Of a stretch of DNA of 64,000 bases, positions 10,493 through 23,254 are shown in pieces. Position 1 is the stretch's first letter, and every line of letters starts with the position of its first letter. Origin of the DNA: Otatea glauca (Eukaryota; Streptophyta; Magnoliopsida; Poales; Poaceae); contig JAYEVK010000351.1 in the NCBI GenBank assembly GCA_036346275.1, forward strand, positions 173,501 to 237,500, in the 5' to 3' direction. Position numbers and translations under genes: made by a program. Below the pieces are notes generated by a model that was not told the origin of the DNA, made no database searches, and saw nothing but the letters and a program-made list of their open reading frames with translations.

Positions 10493-12334
10493 TGAGTATA
10501 TTGACAAACCACACAAAAAGGCATAAATTTGAGTTTGAAGAAAATAAAGAAGAAAGCAATTTTTAGTTGTAAAGTCAAACTTGGTCCAAAGATAGAAATT
10601 AGAACCATGACCAAGTTGACGAAGAGGAATTTAGATTTTAGAGTTAAATTTAAGAAAGAGCAAGTTTTCAACAAAAACTCTAAAATCCAACTAAACATGT
10701 CAAATGTGATTATGAGATTATGATCCAACAGAAGAAGTAGCATAGTTTTACAAAGATCATAATAACCAAATAAGCATTCACATTTTTATCTTTTTAGTGA
10801 TGCCTTTTCTACGTTTTCTCCCCCTTTTGGCAATATAGGCATCAAATTTTTTTTATGTATGCATGAAATGCAATCGAAAGAGCTTTGAAGATTATCCAAT
10901 TGATCAAAATGGAAGGATATTACACCAAGCTTGTCAATTTCAGAAGATGACTAAACTAAGACATGTCCAAGTGCAAATACGAGCTTAGTTTTGAATATTT
11001 CATTTTTAGCAAGATTTGACAAGTGCAACACTTAGCTTTAGTTTCAAAAATAAAATAATAGCCACTCTAAGGATCAAAAGGAAAACCTAGAGTTCAACTT
11101 ACTCAACACTTTGGGGAATCTAGAAGAGCATACAAGGTCCTTCGGGCTCATTTATCACTTAATGCAAATTTTGATTTATCATCATACAAGACATAGCGGG
11201 GTGCAAATGTTTGACATTATTTGCATTCTTTACCCACATATGTATTTGTTTTTAATTTATTTGCATTTTCTTTTGACAACCAATTGACTCAAGCCGTATG
11301 CGACCATCTCAAGATGAACTCTTAAGAGGATGGTCTAGGTCAAACACGATGTATTCCAAGTTCATCTCAAGTGCAATGGGAAGCGGTCTTGTGAATGCAA
11401 GGTGTTGAGTCGTATGTGCACAAGAAGAGTCAATTTTGTTTAATTTTCATTTTTAGCACAATGATTCATGAGCAAATGAAGGACTCTAGCATGGATCAAA
11501 CTAGTTTCACCCAAGTTGCTATAGGGACTCTAGAGAACTCTACAATTTCTCAAATTATGGCACAAACCTCTAGAGAAGAAACCTAGCAAGTAAAAGCAAC
11601 AAGTTTCATCAAGTTTTTCATTCAAGACTTTTTCATTTTAAAGCTTAGCAAGTTAAATGAACTTGGACATATCTGAGCTAGTGATTTCCTCCATATGATG
11701 CAGCATGGTGTATAGCATGAAGAAGAAATCAATTGCATAATAGACAAAGCTCATTAAACTGGAAATGCAGTCTATATGCAATACACGAACAGATTCCCAA
11801 ACTCCCCCTCAACAAATGAATCAATTTTAAGCTCAAATCTGGTTAAAGTTGAGTTATTATCAAGATTAGGCACAAAGAAAAACCGAATGAACTCAATAAT
11901 AACCAGAAAAACAGAATGAGGAGAAGAAGTCGAGAAACAGCAAAACTGGATGGCTATAGAGCATAGAAAAGATATAAGAGACTCACTACGGCTTAGACTC
12001 GCTCTTATCTTCCCAGTGACTGACATAGGGAAGCTGACTCTAGATCCTAACTAAGGAGTGCACATGACCACTGTCTACCTGGAGGCCCAATACCGCTAGA
12101 CTTATAAGGCTGAGGAACTCAACCTAGAGAGAAGAGAGAACAGCTAATCACGCATGATAGCAACCTAAAGCACAAGATAAGAGGTCCATGGAAGGCATGC
12201 CAGAAGTCTAAGTGAGTGAACTCAACTCAAGAAAACAAGCCCAAAGTCACCCAAAAGAAATACAAAGAAAAGAAAAGCTGGAAGAAAAACATATAATACA
12301 TAATATACAAACCAGCTCCCCCTCACGAAAGGCC
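10493..12334 (-). other. element B 3' non-coding region, first copy
   Basis: This AT-rich spacer between the end of pol and the 3' LTR has no credible coding region. It contains repeated polypurine tracts, one of them preceded by the sequence ATTGCCAAAAGGGGGAG at about 10819-10835. Short open frames here appear identically in the second copy (15013-16857), because the block is duplicated and not because they are genes. Confidence 0.7.
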
Positions 12335-14259
12335 GTAAGGGCTCACGACTCCAAGCTCACTCCTCAAGGCAACAAATATGGAGCTATCCAAAGGCTTGGT
12401 ATAGATATCGGCTAATTGAAGGTCACTCTCTATGAACTAAAGCGCGATATCTCCCTTCTCCACATGGTCTCTAAGGAAGTGATATCTAATATCAATGTGT
12501 TTGGTCAGGAATGTTGCTTTGGTTTTTAGCAATGCAAATAGCTGAAGTGTTGTCACGGAAAAGTGGCACACTCTCTATCTCTAACCCATAGTCCCGTAAG
12601 GTCGATCTCATCCAGAGCACCTAGCTCGAAAGAATCGGCTGCGACAACATACTCGACCTCGTGTGGGTGTGCAACCCTGCACTACTTCCTAGATGACCAA
12701 GAAACAAGATAAGTGCCAATGAATTGGCAAGTGCGAAGTGCTCTTCCTATCTATCCTCTGACCCAACAAAGTCGGCATTGGAAAAGGCTCTAAGAGATAG
12801 ACAAGAAGACGAAGAGTACCAAATACCATAATCAGTGGTAGCACGAAGGTACCTGAAGATGCGCTTGACCGCCTGGCGGTGAGAGGCACGAGGAGAAGCT
12901 TGAAATCGAGCGCACAGACACATAGCGAAATGTATGTCCGGCCTCGAAGCAGTGAGGTACAAGAGGGAGCTGATCATGCTCCGAAACTACTTTTGATCAG
13001 CAGGCTCACCATCCTCATCGGGCTCGAGGACAGCAGTGGTGGCCATAGGAGTCATCACCGGCTTCCCATCAGACATATCGAAGCGCCTTAGGAGGTCACG
13101 GGTATACTTGCCTTGATGCAAGAAAGTACCCTCCCGAGTCTGCTTGATTTGGAAGCCAAGAAAGTAGCTCAACTCGCCCATCATACTCATCTCAAACTCT
13201 GTGCTCATCACCTCAGAAAACTGAGACACAAGCGAATGAGATGAGCCACCAAAAATGATATCGTCCACATAAATCCGGACAAGAAGAAAATGAGACTCAT
13301 GGTGTCTGATGAACAGAGTTTTGTCTACTATGCCCATTTTGAAGTCATGGCTGAGAAGATAAGACTTGAGCCTCTCATACCATGCTCTGGGGGCCTGCTT
13401 GAGTCCATACAAAGCTTTGGAGAGCTTGCATACATGACTCGAAAACTTGGGGTTCTCGAATCCTGGAGGTTGTTTGACATAAACCTCTTCCTCAATATAT
13501 CCATTGAGGAATGCACTCTTGACATCCATTTGATAGGGCTTGAAGCCCTACGATGCAGAGAATGCAAGCAGGATCCTAATAGCCTTAATTCAAGTTACGG
13601 GGCAAAGGTCTCCTCAAAGTCAAGACCCTCAACTTGAGAAAAGCCCTGTGCAACTAGCCTAGCCTTGTTGCGAATGACAACCCCATCCTCACTCTGCTTG
13701 TTTTGAACACCCACTTGGTCCCAATGACATTATGACGGATGGGGCTCGACAAGCTGCCATACCTTGTTCCTCTCAAAGTTCTCAAGTTCCTCATGCATAG
13801 CATTAATCCACGATTCATCGGATAATGCATGAGAAACATCATTCGGCTCAAAGGAGGCAACGAAGGCAGAGTGGAGGCAGAAACTGGACAAACCTGATTT
13901 TGATCGAGTGACCTGCTCAAACAGATCACCAATGATCTGATCAGGTGGATGAGAATGTTGAATATGACGGGGAGGCCCAGAAACAGAAGTGGCATCTACC
14001 TCATGCACAGAAGAGGTAGGAGTAGAGCCACTAGCTGAAGGAGAGTCGGAAGGCAAGGGCTGGCCTCCCTGATGTGCAGAAATGGAAACAGGAGGCACCT
14101 CAGGTGAAGAGGGGACTGGATCCGGTGGAACACTATCATCTCCATCATCCTCATCTTCTACAAAGATGGTCTCGGAGGGATAAGAAGAGCCTGAAACATC
14201 AGGTGTAACTCCTGGGCTAGCCTCATCAAAGGTCACATCACAGGTCTCTATGATCCTAT
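12335..14259 (-). pseudogene. element B reverse transcriptase and RNase H, first copy
   Basis: Minus-strand frames give a linker rich in Ser, Pro and Asp (EDEDDGDDSVPPDP), then the Ty1/copia reverse transcriptase. Landmarks are MDVKSAFLNGYIEEEVYV, CKLSKALYGLKQAPRAWYE and the active-site motif YVDDIIFGG at about 13260. The connection and RNase H follow: YLTASRPDIHFAMCLCARFQ, AVKRIFRYLRAT and, near 12440-12480, a run equivalent to FLRDHVEKGDIAL. Frameshifts near 13600-13740, 12980 and 12600-12770 lie at CAG/CTG-like sites and differ from those in the second copy, so some may be sequence errors. The enzyme copies retrotransposon RNA into DNA in virus-like particles. Confidence 0.88.
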
Positions 14260-14816
14260 TGTAGGGACCCGAATCCACTGATTCGAACCCACTGTGTTTA
14301 CTGCACTATTCCCAGGATCAACGCTAGTGCACACAGCTTAACATTGGTACATATCACATCATACACAACGATAATAGAATAATAGTTCATTTATTGATAT
14401 AGCTAAATGTATGATCTTATGACCAACTTACATTATTAAGCCACGCAGGCAAGGCGAGAATATAAGCTAATAATTAAGCAAATGGAAAGTAGAAACGTAG
14501 ATAGCTCATCAGTTCACCACAGGCAACCGACAAGGCTCGGACCCTAATGACTCGTGTCTTCATGAACTTCATCTTCCAACACAGGTGTAGATTCTTCAAC
14601 TGTTGATTATTGTTGTTTGGCAAGGGTGAGTACTTAAAGCACTCAACAAGTTGTGCACAGAATGCAGTTCTATTTATCTATATGTAAGGCTTATTCCAAA
14701 GGATAGGCTATCATGGCTATTTTGCAATAAGCAGCATTTATGAACAAATACAGTGAATAGATTGTAAAGAATGTAAAACAAATAGCAATAATAAATAAAT
14801 TCAGTATTTCTCAAGT
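14260..14816 (-). repeat. element C LTR fragment at the duplication junction
   Basis: It starts TGTAGGGACCCG after CCTAT (14255-14259), exactly like the left LTR of element C at 18774. It follows that LTR for about 557 bp and then stops at TCAAGT. It has no partner on its other side, so it is the end of the duplicated block and not an independent insertion. Confidence 0.9.
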
Positions 14817-14832
14817 TGCTTCAATAATAAAT
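14817..14832. other. 16-bp filler at the duplication breakpoint
   Basis: The bases between the end of the C LTR fragment and the resumption of copia LTR sequence read TGCTTCAATAATAAAT. They resemble pieces of both neighbours (TTGCTTCA of the copia LTR, AATAATAAAT of the C LTR). This is typical of templated end joining, if the junction is real. Confidence 0.5.
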
Positions 14833-15012
14833 AAAACCATCCAACTCATCACTACCGCGTCCATACGATCGGTACTTCCACTCCTGGCAGAGACAACTCA
14901 AATTGCTTCATTTTGAAAATCAATCCAAATCAAACTCAAACTTGAGCACACCTTGCTCAAATAAAGTGAAATACTCATCACAAACATGGATGGACCTCCA
15001 CATGGTCCTTCA
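14833..15012 (-). repeat. element B LTR fragment, start of the second duplicated copy
   Basis: The last 180 bp of the B LTR (AACCATCCAACTC through GGTCCTTCA) followed by the same polypurine tract and spacer as at 10480. Unlike the left LTR, it keeps the ACTACCGCGTCCATACG part intact. Confidence 0.9.
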
Positions 15013-16857
15013 ATCTCCCCCTTGATGAGTATATTGACAAACCACACAAAAAGGCATAAATTTGAGTTTGAAGAAAATAAAGAAGAAAGCAATTTTTAGT
15101 TGTAAAGTCAAACTTGGTCCAAAGATAGAAATTAGAACCATGACCAAGTTGACGAAGAGGAATTTAGATTTTAGAGTTAAATTTAAGAAAGAGCAAGTTT
15201 TCAACAAAAACTCTAAAATCCAACTAAACATGTCAAATGTGATTATGAGATTATGATCCAACAGAAGAAGTAGCATAGTTTTACAAAGATCATAATAACC
15301 AAATAAGCATTCACATTTTTATCTTTTTAGTGATGCCTTTTCTACGTTTTCTCCCCCTTTTGGCAATATAGGCATCAAATTTTTTTATGTATGCATGAAA
15401 TGCAATCGAAAGAGCTTTGAAGATTATCCAATTGATCAAAATGGAAGGATATTACACCAAGCTTGTCAATTTCAGAAGATGACTAAACTAAGACATGTCC
15501 AAGTGCAAATCGAGCTTAGTTTTGAATATTTCATTTTAGCAAGATTTGACAAGTGCAACACTTAGCTTTAGTTTCAAAATAAAATAATAGCCACTCTAAG
15601 GATCAAAAGGAAAACCTAGAGTTCAACTTACTCAACACTTTGGGGAATCTAGAAGAGCATACAAGGTCCTTGGGCTCATTTATCACTTAATGCAAATTTT
15701 GATTTATCATCATACAAGACATAGCGGGTGCAAATGTTTGACATTATTTGCATTCTTTACCCACATATGTATTTGTTTTTAATTTATTTGCATTTTCTTT
15801 TGACAACCAATTGACTCAAGCCGTGTCGACCATCTCAAGATGAACTCTTAAGAGGATGGTCTAGGTCAAACACGATGTATTCCAAGTTCATCTCAAGTGC
15901 AATGGGAGCGGTCTTGTGAATGCAAGGTGTTGAGTCGTATGTGCACAAGAAGAGTCAATTTTGTTTAATTTTCATTTTTAGCACAATGATTCATGAGCAA
16001 ATGAAGGACTCTAGCATGGATCAAACTAGTTTCACCCAAGTTGCTATAGGGACTCTAGAGAACTCTACAATTTCTCAAATTATGGCACAAACCTCTAGAG
16101 AAGAAACCTAGCAAGTAAAAGCAACAAGTTTCATCAAGTTTTTCATTCAAGACTTTTTCATTTTAAAGCTTAGCAAGTTAAATGAACTTGGACATATCTG
16201 AGCTAGTGATTTCCTCCATATGATGCAAGCATGGTGTATAGCATGAAGAAGAAATCAATTGCATAATAGACAAAGCTCATTAAACGGAAATGCGGTCTAT
16301 ATGCAATACACGAACAGATTCCCAAACTCCCCTCAACAAATGAATCAATTTTAAGCTCAAATCTGGTTAAAGTTGAGTTATTATCAAGATTAGGCACAAA
16401 GAAAAACCGAATGAACTCAATAATAACGAGAAAAAGCAGAATGAGGAGAAGAAGTCGAGAAACAACAAAGCTGGATGGCTATAGAGCATAGAAAGATATA
16501 AGAGACTCACTACGGCTTAGACTCGCTCTTATCTTCCCAAGTGGTGACATAGGAAGTCGACTCTAGATCCTAACTAAGGAGTGCACGGACCACTGTCTAC
16601 CTGGGAGGCCCAATACCGCTAGACTTATAAGACTGAGGGAACTCAACCTAGAGAGAGAGAGAACAGACTAATCACGCATGATAGCAACCTAAAGCACAAG
16701 ATAAGAGGTCCATGGAAGGCATGCCAGAAGTCTAAGTGAGTGAACTCAACTCAAGAAAACAAGCCCAAAGTCACCCAAAAGAAATACAAAGAAAAGAAAA
16801 GCTGGAAGAAAAACATATAATACATAATATACAAACCAGCTCCCCCTCACGAAAGGC
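15013..16857 (-). other. element B 3' non-coding region, second copy
   Basis: Duplicate of 10480-12334 with the same polypurine tracts (about 15013, 15351 and 16842; the one near 16327 has lost a C). No gene is seen. Confidence 0.7.
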
Positions 16858-18773
16858 CGTAAGGGCTCACGACTCCAAGCTCACTCCTCAAGGCAACAAA
16901 TATGGAGCTATCCAAAGGCTTGGTATAGATATCGGCTAATTGAAGGTCACTCTCTATGAACTAAAGCGCGATATCTCCCTTCTCCACATGGTCTCTAAGG
17001 AAGTGATATCTAATATCAATGTGTTTGGTCCGGGAATGTTGCACTGGGTTTTTAGCAATGCAAATAGCTGAAGTGTTGTCACAGAAAAGTGGCACACTCT
17101 CTATCTCTAACCCATAGTCCCGTAAGGTCGATCTCATCCAGAGCACCTGGCTACAGCAACTGGCTGCAGCAACATACTCGACCTCAGCGGTGGACTGTGC
17201 AACCCCAGACTACTTCCTAGATGACCAAGAAACAAGAGAAGTGCCAATGAATTGGCAAGTGCCAGAAGTGCTCTTCCTATCTATCCTACAGCCAGCAAAG
17301 TCGGCATCGGAAAAGGCTCTAAGAGATAGACAAGAAGACGAAGAGTACCAAATACCATAATCAGTGGTAGCACGAAGGTACCTGAAGATGCGCTTGACCG
17401 CCTGGCGGTGAGAGGCACGAGGAGAAGCTTGAAATCGAGCGCACAGACACATAGCGAAATGTATGTCCGGCCTCGAAGCGGTGAGGTACAAGAGGAGTGA
17501 TCATGCTCAAACTACTTTTGATCAGTGAGGCTCACCATCCTCATCGGGCTCGAGGACAGCGGTGGTGGCCATAGGAGTCATCACCGGCTTCCCATCGGAC
17601 ATATCGAGCGCCTTAGGAGGTCAGGTATACTTGCCTTGATGCAAGAAAGTACCTCTCGAGTCCGCTTGATTTGGAAGCCAAGAAAGTAGCTCAACTCGCC
17701 CATCATACTCATCTCAAACTCAGTGCTCATCACCTCGAAAAGCTGAGACACAAGCGAATGAGATGAGCCACCAAAATGATATCGCCCACATAAATCCGGA
17801 CAAGAAGAAAATGAGACTCATGGTGTCCGATGAGCGAGTTTTGTCTACTATGCCCATTTTGAAGTCATGGCTGAGAAGATAAGACTTGAGCCTCTCATAC
17901 CATGCTCTGGGGGCCTGCTTGAGTCCATACAAAGCTTTGGAGAGCTTGCATACATGACTCGAAAACTTGGGGTTCTCGAATCCTGGAGGTTGTTTGACAT
18001 AAACCTCTTCCTCAATATATCCATTGAGGAATGCACTCTTGACATCCATTTGATAGGGCTTGAAGCCCTACGATGCAGAGAATGCAAGCAGGATCCTAAT
18101 AGCCTCTAGTCTAGCTACAGGGGCAAAGGTCTCCTCAAAGTCAAGACCCTCAACTTGAGAAAAGCCCTGTGCAACTAGCCTAGCCTTGTTGCGAATGACA
18201 ACCCCATCCTCACTCTGCTTGTTTTTGAACACCCACTTGGTCCCAATGACATTATGACCAGATGGGGGCTCGACAAGCTGCCATACCTTGTTCCTCTCAA
18301 AGTTCTCAAGTTCCTCATGCATAGCATTAATCCACGATTCATCGGATAATGCATGAGAAACATCATTCGGCTCAAAGGAGGCAACGAAAGGCGAGTGGAG
18401 GCGCAAACCGACAAACTGATTTTGATCGAGTGACTGCTCAAACAGATCACCAATGATCCGATCGGTGGATGAGAACGTTGAATATGACGGGAGGCCCGAG
18501 AAGCAGTGGCATCTACCTCATGCACGTAAGAGGTAGGAGTAGAGCCACTAGCTGAAGGAGAGTCGGAAGGCAAGGGTGGCCTCCACGATGTGCGTAAATG
18601 GAAGCAGGAGGCACCTCGGTGAAGAGGGGACTGGATCCGGTGGAACACTATCATCTCCATCATCCTCATCTTCTACAAAGATGGTCTCGGAGGGATAAGA
18701 AGAGCCTGAAACATCAGGTGTAACTCCTGGGCTAGCCTCATCAAAGGTCACATCACGGTCTCTATGATCCTAT
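16858..18773 (-). pseudogene. element B reverse transcriptase and RNase H, second copy
   Basis: Same content as 12335-14259. The RNase H end is better preserved here: LFCDNTSAICIAKNPVQHSR then IRYHFLRDHVEKGDIAL (16961-17146). The part before the reverse transcriptase (18068-18406) stays open through EPNDVSHALSDESW and ARLVAQGF. The reverse transcriptase itself breaks at about 17860 and 17770, just before the YVDD motif. Breaks sit mostly at CAG/CTG sites where the first copy reads through. The open end at 18773 is the insertion point of element C; the copia frame resumes at 30715. Confidence 0.88.
18769..18773 (+). repeat. TSD CCTAT, left copy (element C)
   Basis: CCTAT stands before the TG of the left LTR of element C and again at 30710-30714 after the CA of its right LTR. 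A third CCTAT at 14255-14259 belongs to the duplicated block. Confidence 0.95.
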
Positions 18774-21700
18774 TGTAGGGACCGAATCCACTGATTCAAC
18801 CCACCGTGTTTCTTGCACTATTCCGGGATCAACGCTAGTGCACACGACTTAACATTGGTACATATCACATCATACACAACGATAATAGAATAATAGTTCA
18901 TTTATTGATATAGCTAAATGTATGATCTTATGACCAACTTACATTATTAAGCCACGCAGGGCAAGACTGAGAATATAAGCTAATAATTAAGCAGCGGAAA
19001 GTAGAAACGTAGATAGCTCATCAGTTCACCACAGGCAACCGACAAGGCTCGGACCCTAATGACTCGTGTCTTCATGAACTTCATCTTCCAACACAGGTGT
19101 AGATTCTTCAACTGTTGATTATTGTTGTTTGGCAAGGGTGAGTACTTAAAGCACTCAACAAGTTGTGCACAGAATGCAATTCTATTTATCTATATGTAAG
19201 GCTTATTCCAAAGGATAGGCTATCATGGCTATTTTGCAATAAGCAGCATTTATGAACAAATACAGTGAATAGATTGTAAAGAATGTAAAACAAATAACAA
19301 TAATAAATAAATTCGATATTTCTCTAGTAAACCAAGTTTCCAATCCTAAATCAAGTTCCAATCTTCCATATGGCCATCCGCCATCCCAACCAAGTTGTCC
19401 AATTTATTAATCTAACCCTTAATTGTAATTCCGAGCATTGCTCAATACCATGAGCACGGCTATCCGAATAGTTTCACACTGCAGAGGTTATGCACTTTAC
19501 CCACGTGATACAACCAAACACCACAAAGGCGAGAGATTATAACAAAGCCTTTACAATGCTCTATCTTAATCCGGTACTACCCGCTAAGGTTTCAACACTG
19601 GCGGGTCTGTAAACCACATCCAGGGCCCCCCTCTTGCGCCATGTGAATTACACCCTGACGCGGGAACTCACACCGACCACGATAGTATCAACATTAAGAC
19701 TTTGCAAATTACTCGGCTAGGTGGCCCATACGGACATGTGGTTGCATGATTGACTCAGGTCAAAGGCTTGCAAGGTTAAGTCCTTAGTGTGATCAAGGCA
19801 AGACATCCACATACCATCTGCCCATTGGGCCCACCTTGGCCTCCTCGCCCCTTGCCACTTGCCCCAATCTAAGTTATTATCACCCCGTTGATTACCAAGC
19901 ACCACGTGCCATCAACAATTCAAACATCGTTGCGTGACATGACTCGCCACAACAACTCAATCTCATCGTGTGATCCCACATGACACACAAGTTCATAATA
20001 TTGTTCCATATTCCATTAATCAAGATTAATTATCAATGATTCTGACACATGTGATGACGTGGCATGGCTAAGCAACTAATACGGTCTAACCTCCAATGTT
20101 GATTATATTCATTAACCAACTAAATTAAACCAATCTAGGGTGACAATGGATCATGGCATACAATGACAAGGTAGGGTATAGATCAATCTGTATTTTAGCT
20201 AAGCCCAAACTAATTTGAAACAATTGTATATTTGAAATATATGCAATAGCGTAAATCAAACATAGCAATTTTATAAACATGGGTTCAACATGATCAAAGC
20301 ACAACTTGCCTTGGAATAGGTCCTGATCTTGATCTGAAGATTGCTCTTGGGTTGCTTGATCTTCCTCCGAAGCGTCGCACAATTCAACGTCTACGCGTAC
20401 CGAAAGAGAAAAGCAAATAAATGCCAAAACAGAGAGCAATTGAACTCCAAAAATCAAATAAAATTCACCATTAAATAGATCTCAATTTTACAAATTTTTA
20501 GAAACTGGAATCACTCAAATCCGAGTTACGATGCAAAAGATATAGCCTTTTAAAGTTTGAAATAAATACTGAAATCAGAAAATCAGAAATTCGAAATTAA
20601 CAGATTTATTTCTATTCTGAAAAACTGGTTTATGACGTCAGCGTGACATCAGCATGACGCAGCGCTGGACCGGACCAATCAGAAGCCGACGCGTGTCCCC
20701 GGTCCATGGACTGAGTCCACAGCGTGGCTCTGGACCACGGTGAACCCGGTGCACGACGCTTCGGACCCTGCGCTTGACACGCGGCACGATCCGGTTGGTC
20801 ACCCCCACGGTTCAATCTGATTCGCAGAGACACGATCGAACGGCCCTAATTATTCGCGACGTGGCGGAACCTCAACCCTCCGCTTCAGGATCGGACGGCT
20901 CACGGTTCACCCGTCGGCAATGGCGACGCCGCCACGAGACTCTTACCGGACTTGGAGAAGACGACGTTCCCGACGATGACACCTTACCGGTTCGACGCGC
21001 AGCTTCACGGCGAACCCAGATCCGGGACCAACGCGGCGAAGAACGGCTCGATGGCGGCGTTCGCGGTCAAAACTCCGCGGCGCTCCCACGAATCGCGACG
21101 AGGTTCGGGCGGCCGCTACGGGCTCCACGGCCGCGGCGCTTTAGAGAAATGTTGCGGCGGACGACGACGAGTCTACGGCCTCCGGCGGCGACTTATATAG
21201 CACTCGCCGACGCAAGCAAAGCAGCGATCCAAGTCGACACGGCGACGAACTTCGGATTCCGGCGACGCGGCGGAGCGAACTCCTAGTGCCCGTCCGATCT
21301 CAAATCAACGGATGAGATCTCCCCGAGACGTGGCACAATCCCGCTCGGATACGACATCCAACGGCTGCGGCTAGATCCTTTCCTTTTCTGATCCATTAAT
21401 CTGAGCCGTCCAACGCAAAACCAACGGACGCTGATCCTAGGGTTTGAGTTAACCGGCGATGGCTCCTGACCGTCCGATGCGAGATCAGCGGCCACAGTGC
21501 GCACCTCCACACATGGGCCCTTGGGCGGGCCGCACTGACGCGGGTTTACCACGCACAGTGTTGGGCTTGGTCCAACACTGTTCACAAGGTTATTAAAAGA
21601 TTTTGAATTAAAATAATTCCAGAAATTCATTTTATTTGTTTTAGGCAATAAAACAATCAGGAAAAATCCAAGAAAAATCTCAAAAATACTTTGAGACATT

Positions 21701-21896
21701 CTGGACTCAAATAAAATATTTTTGGCAAAACTTTATTTTGACTTTGCACAGATTTAAATAGATTTGAATAAAAGGCAATAAACTTGATTTGAATTTAATT
21801 CCAATAAATCCAGAAAAATCCAAATAAATTCCAGAAAATCACAAATGCACTTTTAAGCAATAAAAACTTAATTAAGCCAAATTTTGGGATGTTACA
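18774..21896 (-). repeat. element C 3' LTR (left copy)
   Basis: 3123 bp with TG/CA ends. The middle third (20640-21560) is GC-rich and holds open frames on both strands (for example 20774-21286) that are repeated in the other LTR and have no recognisable protein. It is a regulatory LTR and not a gene. Confidence 0.95.
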
Positions 21897-21911
21897 AACC
21901 TCCCCCCCTTA
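21897..21911 (-). other. element C polypurine tract
   Basis: Minus-strand AAGGGGGGGAGGTT adjoins the 3' LTR and follows GGGTCGAGATTCTG, the usual 3' end context of grass Ty3 elements. Confidence 0.85.
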
Positions 21912-21937
21912 ACAGAATCTCGACCCGAGATTCAGGG

Positions 21938-23250
21938 CTAACTAGAGAATAGGTTCGGGAATTCTGACTTCAAATCTTCTTCTCGCTCCCAGGTGGCTTC
22001 ACTCTCAGAATGATTGCTCCACTGAACTCTGCAAAAGCGAATAGACTTGTTTCTGGTCTTGCGCTCCATAACATCCAAAATTCTGATCGGTTGCTCTTTA
22101 TAAGTCAAATCTTCTTGCAGCTCTATTGCATCCAACGGGGTTTGTTCTGTTGGCACTCTGAGACACTTCTTAAGCTGCGACACATGGAATACATCATGCA
22201 CTCCTGCCAAGGACTGAGGCAATTCTAACTGATAAGCTACCTCTCCTCGACGGCTCAGAATCTTGAACGGACCAACATATCTTGGTGCAAGCTTCCCTTT
22301 AACGTGAAATCTTTTAACGCCCTTAAGAGGGGTAACTCTGAGATACACATGATCTTCTGGTTCGAAACTCAAATCTCGACGACGATTATCTGCGTAGCTT
22401 TTGTGTCTTGACTGTGCTATCTTTAACCTCTCTCTGATCATTGCAACTTGACTTTCTGCCTCTTCGAGAATATCTGGCCCAAAAACCAAACGTTCTCCCG
22501 TTTCATTCCAATTCAACGGGGTACGACAAGCACGTCCATACAACGCCTCGAATGGTGACATCTTTAGGCTAGCTTGATAACTATTATTATAACTGAATTC
22601 TGCATATGGCAACCATTTATCCCAAGAGGTAGCATAAGCTAAAGCACAAGCTCTCAACATATCCTCTAAAATCTGATTTACTCTCTCAGTCTGACCATCT
22701 GTCTGCGGGTGATATGCTGTACTAAAATTCAGACGGGTTCCCATTGCTTCGTGCAACTTATTCCAAAATCTCGAGGTAAATTGGGTACCTCTGTCTGACA
22801 CAATCTTCTTTGGCACTCCATGCAAACATACAATCCTTGACATGTACAATTCTGCTAAACGATCTCCGGAGTAAGTGGTCTTTACTGGGATGAAATGAGC
22901 GACCTTGGTTAAATGATCCACAATAACCCAAATGGAATCGTAACCTTTCGAGTCTTAGGTAGACCGGTGATAAAATCCATTCGATTTCTTCCCACTTCCA
23001 TTCCGAATTTTTAACTACCGCAATGACAATGGTCTTTGGTGCATGGCTTTACTCTTTGACATATGTCGCATAATGCAACATGCTCACCACTTCACGCTTC
23101 ATATTCGCCACCGAATCTCTCCTTCAAATCTGGTACATCTTGGCACTTCTGGATGAATTGAGTACTTAGAATCGTGAGCCTCCTCAAGAATCAATTGCTT
23201 TAGCTCCTTTTTATCCCAGACGCAAATTCGCTTTTAAAGAACATGGTTCC
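21938..23250 (-). CDS. element C integrase and chromodomain-like tail
   Basis: An open frame of 327 codons (21938-22921) begins inside the integrase core. It shows MDHLTKVAHFIPV, VSDRGTQFTSRFW with the second catalytic Asp, and TDGQTERVNQ with the catalytic Glu. The GPFKIL region and a chromodomain-like end (RVQWSNHSESEATWE) follow. The first catalytic Asp and the HHCC zinc region should lie at 22922-23250, where several frameshifts occur. The integrase joins cDNA to host DNA, and chromodomain tails are known to steer such elements to heterochromatin. The frame ends before the polypurine tract. The N-terminal breaks may be sequence errors because they sit in CAG/CTG-type contexts. Confidence 0.9.
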
Positions 23251-23254
23251 TTGC

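Larger units (their letters stand above)
10321..19328. repeat. 4.5 kb tandem direct duplication inside element B
   Basis: Unit 1 is about 10321-14816 and unit 2 about 14854-19328. Each holds the end of the copia LTR, the copia 3' spacer, RNase H and reverse transcriptase, the CCTAT target site and 557 bp of the element C LTR. The units are nearly identical outside CAG/CTG sites. The duplication therefore came after insertion of C, or it is an assembly duplication. Confidence 0.9.

Noticed and set aside
10529..10743. Lys/Phe-rich ORFs repeated at 15062-15276
   Set aside because: They belong to the duplicated non-coding 3' region of copia B, are AT-rich and lack any family similarity.
20774..21286. 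170-codon ORF in the GC-rich part of the element C LTR
   Set aside because: It repeats at 29595-30107 because it lies in the LTR, has no recognisable domain and differs in frame between copies.
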